From positions 3,806,001 through 3,870,000 of the forward strand of contig PUDQ02000001.1 of the NCBI GenBank assembly GCA_002964805.2: a stretch of 64,000 nt of DNA. The letters are read 5' to 3'. Position numbers and translations under genes: made by a program. This document shows positions 60,127 through 64,000 of the stretch, one piece after another. A model generated the notes under the pieces. It worked only from the letters and a program-made list of their open reading frames with translations, was not told the DNA's origin and did no database searches. Position 1 is the stretch's first letter. Each line of letters opens with the position of its first letter. Source of the DNA: Trametes villosa (Eukaryota; Basidiomycota; Agaricomycetes; Polyporales; Polyporaceae).

Positions 60127-61087
60127 GGTCGCCTTTCCCCGCGACCACCATCTGGCTTCCGCTCTCTTCTCTTCTTCGTCGCACTTCACACCGCAGCCAT
60201 CTGTCTGCTACTCAGGAACCTCTGCTTTAATACATAGGGGCTCTTGTATTCTGGTCGCATCGACCTTCTTCGCCAGACCGTCTAGACTCGCATGCATACG
60301 ATCATTGTGACCGTTTCCACGAGATGGCTCTCCTCGTCCTGCAAACCTTGTGCTTAGATAAATTTGCACTCAACTATATCACTTGGAGTTCCGAACCTAC
60401 GCTGCGCTGCGCCCCACTGGCGTGTGGCATTGAGACTTTACCCTTGGGTCGCCGGTCACCGTACCGCGCGACGGTCTAGCAAGATCCCGCAACTCCGAGA
60501 AGGTGCGCTCCACCGCACAACTCAACCCCGACATTCCTTCTGGTCATCCTCGCCCAACATCCTGGAGAGGATGTCAAGGTTCAATGGCGTCGGTGCGTGC
60601 CGCGCATGGCCCCAGATGACCACCCCACTTTCTCAGGTGCGTCCCGATGCATATGCCCATCCGTCCAACACGATCGAGAGAATCAAGCCCATCTCCGACC
60701 ATTCAACCAATCCCATGCCTGGCCTCGCTCATGTCGCAGAGGATCGGCCGTTCACGCTGGCTATCGCTGACGCTCTCGGTGCCCACGGGTCCACTGCTCT
60801 CCCTCCGTGCGACCCTCTAGCTCACTCCGCTGCTCGGTCCGCTCTCTCGTTCCCGACCTGCTTCTTGCGCGCTGGTCCCTCCGGCCAACGCGTATCGCGC
60901 AAGCACGCCGCGTTCCACCATCAGAATCCACGTTTCTGCCCCACCGCTCATGTGCTGCTCTGTGGCTGCTGCTTCTCCGACACGCCCCCCGTGCGAACGC
61001 CTAGCCGACCCGGCCTGCGCCCCGAACCTCGAGCCTCGATGCTCCCTGCCGCAGTGCGCACCCTGCACACACCCATCTTCCTCCCGA
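60127..61087. other. NOP56 upstream region, no confident gene
   Basis: This should hold the NOP56 promoter. A plus-strand frame of 270 codons (60364-61176) has no domain, no neighbour-like codon pattern, and overlaps a better minus-strand gene at its end, so it is not called. Confidence 0.45.
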
Positions 61088-61812
61088 TCAGCCTTCCAGC
61101 CGCACTGCAGCGAGCGAATCCACCAGTGCCTGGGAGTCGGACGGACGGGAGAAGGCACGGATCAGCCAGGGGGTAGGCACGGAGGGGTGCTGCGTACGCA
61201 CCGCGGTCTGCTCTCCGAGCCCGCACGCCTGCGCGCGTTTTATTAGGGTTCCGACGGCCGTGGCGCTGTCCCGGAAGACCATCGCCTTGCCCGCGGGAAG
61301 CGTCGTCCAGTCCGGGGCGTCCCAGTCCGCAGGGTCGCCCGTGTACTGTCCGAGCACGACGTGCCTCTCGGACTCGAGCTTTCCCTCCTCGAAGCTGCGG
61401 GGCGCGCTCGTGACGGTCAGGTGCAGGACGAACGTGTCGGGATCAACGAAGTAGTCGTCGGGCTCCGGGCACTGGTCCGCGCGAATGCTCGTAAGCGTAC
61501 GGCACCCATGTTCGTTTATAGATGAAACAGCGGACGCACGGGGATGCGGCACATTTGCACCGAACAATGCACTTCGTCGGGGGGAAGCGGGGAGGGGATG
61601 TCGTCAGGGACGTCCTGTGCGAGTTTGGTTGCGAGCCAGATGTCGACGGGCCCCGGTAAGCCTTTTCGCTCCCGGTATTTCCGCCGTGCCTCCTCCGCAG
61701 CGGCCTGCTGCTGCTTTTGGTTTTGTCGCGGGCGCCGCGCTTGCAGCTTGGCTCGGGTGCGCCGCTGGAGAGCCTGTTCGCGTGCTGGCGTCCACGCTAC
61801 GCTCTTGTACAT
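61088..61812 (-). CDS. Unknown protein, possibly mitochondrial
   Basis: Predicted 218 aa in two exons: 61812-61540 and 61471-61088, joined by a 68 nt phase-0 intron. It starts MYKSVAWTPAREQALQRR; the N-terminus is strongly basic and rich in Gln, Ala and Arg, which could be a targeting or nucleic-acid-binding region. The second exon carries a well-behaved segment (DTFVLHLTVTSAPRSFEEGK, PDWTTLPAGKAMVFRDSATA). I do not recognise the family. The frame is open upstream to an ATG at 61914, which is an alternative start. Splice choice and start are both moderate in certainty. Confidence 0.5.
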
Positions 61813-63083
61813 GATGATGGGTACGTGCTGGCAGGGTTGCCCTAGCGGTTGAGCGGGGGAACGCGCATAAGTAGTACGTCGGCCATGTAACGGTTCGGCT
61901 TCTATCACGCTCATCTCTCACAGCCCATCGTTATCAGCTTGATCCTAGGACATCAATGAGCTTTCTAAATCACGAATGTGGGTGCGGGCGAACGGGGCTG
62001 GGCAAAGAGAAGAAACTCGCGCCTCGATTAGGAACCTAAATGCGCTGCCGTGCTTCTTCGTGGTGCCCGCGCCTGCCTATCTGGGACTGATGAGCGTCGA
62101 ATGCTGGGCCCGTGCTCCCCTAGACCGCGGAATGGCCCCCGGAACGAGCGTAAGACGTGTTCGCACCGCATCGGACCTTGCACGAGCCGCCCAGAATGTA
62201 TTGGAAGGGGTCTGGTGCGTATTCTGTCCGCTTGCTAGAACGCTCGCTGACGCGCAAATGTCCGGCTCCCCTCCAGGGCCGCATCCCATGGGTGCGTGAA
62301 GGACACGTAGGTGGCGGATTCCTGAACGTGATCGTGAGCACATGTACTCTGCCCCGAGCTGCGCGTGGATGCATTCAGGCTGTGATCCCGGACTACCTCA
62401 GTGGCTGCGATGGCACCACATGTCCCACGATGCGCCCGGGCGGTAGCACGCAGCTCCCTCCGTGCTCGGGCGCGTATGTGCGAAATGGGTGGGCGTGCGG
62501 CTGATCTGCGCGTGTAGGGCCCTGCGAGGGCGATGTGCGGCGTGGCTGAGCGCAGGATCGTCGAGCAATGTGGCGTGGACCTACACCGGTCAACAGGGAA
62601 CAACAGGCGGGAGGGTCACATGATGCGAGGAGGCGCCGGGGTGCACGCGGGCCGGATTGGGCGGGGCGTGGAGGGGCGGACGCCTCGTGGCGGGGGCGAG
62701 GCGAGATTATATGGCGCCCCCGCAGATGCTCGCCGTTCCCTTCTCCCTCGTTCGCCTCCTCCCTGGAAAGCGCTTCTCTGCGAGGGGCCTCCGGTCCATA
62801 AGTGCTCGGAGTGCGCGTGCGTCGGGGCCCAACCCTCCCCCGTCCTCGCCACGGACACCCACGGACGCTGGCTGGACACAAAGCTTGTATAAGTGCGTAT
62901 CGCATTGCGGCCTCGTCCCTCGCCCACTTCCCATATCTACCGGGGCCTCGTCCATCGCGCTGACACGATTCCCCTGCCCCCGCAGCGATCCCTTACGCCC
63001 CTCCACGACGCGCCCCCGCCGCGATCCCCGCCGCTCGTGACCCCCCCGCCGCACCTGCCTCTGCTATACCCCGCCCCGCCGCC
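61813..63083. other. 1.27 kb divergent spacer
   Basis: No gene seen. A TTATATGG motif at about 62705 may be the TATA element of the following plus-strand gene, though it lies some 380 bp before the ATG. Confidence 0.45.
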
Positions 63084-64000
63084 ATGCCCAGTCTGCTGAA
63101 GAAGGTGATGGCCACGCTGAGCCCGCCTGGGGCGCCGAAGCACGTTCCCCTGCCCCTGCCTGAGCTCACGATGGACGCGCCCCCGGGCCAGTCGTGGTCC
63201 TCCTCGGGCAGCTCGAGCTGCAGCTCGCCCTCGCCGACCACGCCCTCGCCGCGCTCGAGCCCGATCTCGCACCGCGCGCCGTCGAAGCTCTCTGGGGGGC
63301 GGTCGAGCACGCCACGGGACCCGTGGGCGGACGTCTCGCGCTACTCCACGCCCGACCCCGCGTTGGAGAAGAAGTCCCGCGCGCATCGGACGTCGACGCC
63401 CGCGAGCGAGATCGTGAAGCCGACCCCGCGCCGGGCGTACATCCCCACGCCGCCGTCGACGACAGTCATGAACGCCGTGCTGCCGCCCATGCCGGACCTC
63501 CAGAAGCCGCTCAAGGGCATCCTGAAGGCCCCGCGTCGTACGTACCATCCCGCTCGCATGCTACGCGCCGCGTACTGTACGCTGACGCCCGCGTCACGTG
63601 TGATGCAGCCGCCACCGCCGCACCATCGTCGACGGGATCCGTTTCGCCCCCGCCGCCACCGCACTCAGTGCGGCCAGCATCATCGGCATCACGGCGGCCT
63701 AGCCATTCGGACCCACCGATCTCGCTGCATTGGCAGCTACTGCCCCCGAATTCAACGCGGCAGTGGGATCCGACTGGGAGATATCCACCCAAGGAGCTCT
63801 GCTGGGACATCACGAAGCCGCCGTCAGAGATCAAGGTCCGCGACTATAGCGAGCGGCCGCACCGGGTGCGGAAGGGGCGCGAGGTCAGGGAGAACCTCAA
63901 CAAGCCGGCGAGCAACGGAGCCTTGCCGCGCATGACCATCCGCTGCGAGAGGATACCTGCGCTTGAGATCCCCATCGTCGCGAAGGACGGGCGCAGCGTC
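63084..64000 (+). CDS. DUF6699-type protein, cut off by the window edge
   Basis: Two exons, 63084-63537 and 63609-64000 (open at the right edge), give the first 282 residues. It starts MPSLLKKVMATLSPPGAPKH and continues through a disordered Ser/Pro region. From about residue 185 it reads ISLHWQLLPPN, then YPPKELCWDITKPPSE, PASNGALPRMTIRCERIPAL and VAKDGRSV. That order (hydrophobic-x-W-D, PPS, PA-x-x-P-x-x-x-M-x-I) fits the DUF6699 family common in agaricomycetes, whose function is unknown. The C-terminal part of the domain is missing because the window ends. The family call is from memory of the pattern. Confidence 0.7.

Noticed and set aside
60364..61176. 270-codon plus-strand frame
   Set aside because: Composition is unlike the neighbours, there is no motif, and the end overlaps a better minus-strand model.

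Overview
The window reads as nuclear DNA of a filamentous basidiomycete, most likely an agaricomycete (wood-decay type). The grounds are: high GC; genes cut by many 50-70 nt GT-AG introns; sub-200 bp gaps between several convergent or divergent neighbours; and families typical of that group (a pair of fungal F-box proteins, an aryl-alcohol-dehydrogenase-type aldo-keto reductase, DUF6699). The species was not identified. All exon boundaries are hand-read splice predictions. In each multi-exon gene the summed exon length is a multiple of three and the joined frame is open.

Layout. 1-9293 has no gene I can support. 9294-20744 is dense: a CsbD-like stress protein (-), a RING-H2 E3 ligase (-), a HOS3-type histone deacetylase (+), the mitochondrial S-adenosylmethionine carrier (-), tRNA-splicing endonuclease subunit SEN54 (+) and an F-box protein (-). 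20745-26391 holds a 298 bp MITE, an aldo-keto reductase (+) and a second F-box protein (-). 26392-31165 holds mitochondrial glycerol-3-phosphate dehydrogenase GUT2 (+), whose first intron has swollen to 1158 nt around a fold-back element, and histone H3 (-). 31777-38511 holds a single-pass membrane protein, a serine/proline-rich protein, RNA polymerase III subunit RPC11 (-, with a 7-nt exon) and a SPRY protein (+). 38635-48655 is all minus strand: Golgi guanosine diphosphatase GDA1, a GCN4-like bZIP factor and a CRAL-TRIO/RhoGAP protein (11 exons, one of 12 nt). 49455-53629 holds two tandem methyltransferase copies, the first broken by one nonsense codon. 54315-64000 holds a KHA1-type K+/H+ antiporter (+), NOP56 (-), a conserved-looking unknown (-) and a DUF6699 gene (+) that runs off the right edge.

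The genes do not form one pathway. They are mostly housekeeping: chromatin (H3, HOS3), RNA processing (SEN54, NOP56, RPC11), transport (SAM carrier, KHA1), signalling (RhoGAP, bZIP) and ubiquitin adaptors (RING, F-box, SPRY). No biosynthetic cluster, virus, CRISPR array, tRNA or rRNA was seen. I found no clearly new biological system. The most unusual signals are the two microexons, the broken and intact methyltransferase pair with a shared promoter block, two TA-flanked miniature transposons, the element-laden GUT2 intron and a one-residue insertion in histone H3.
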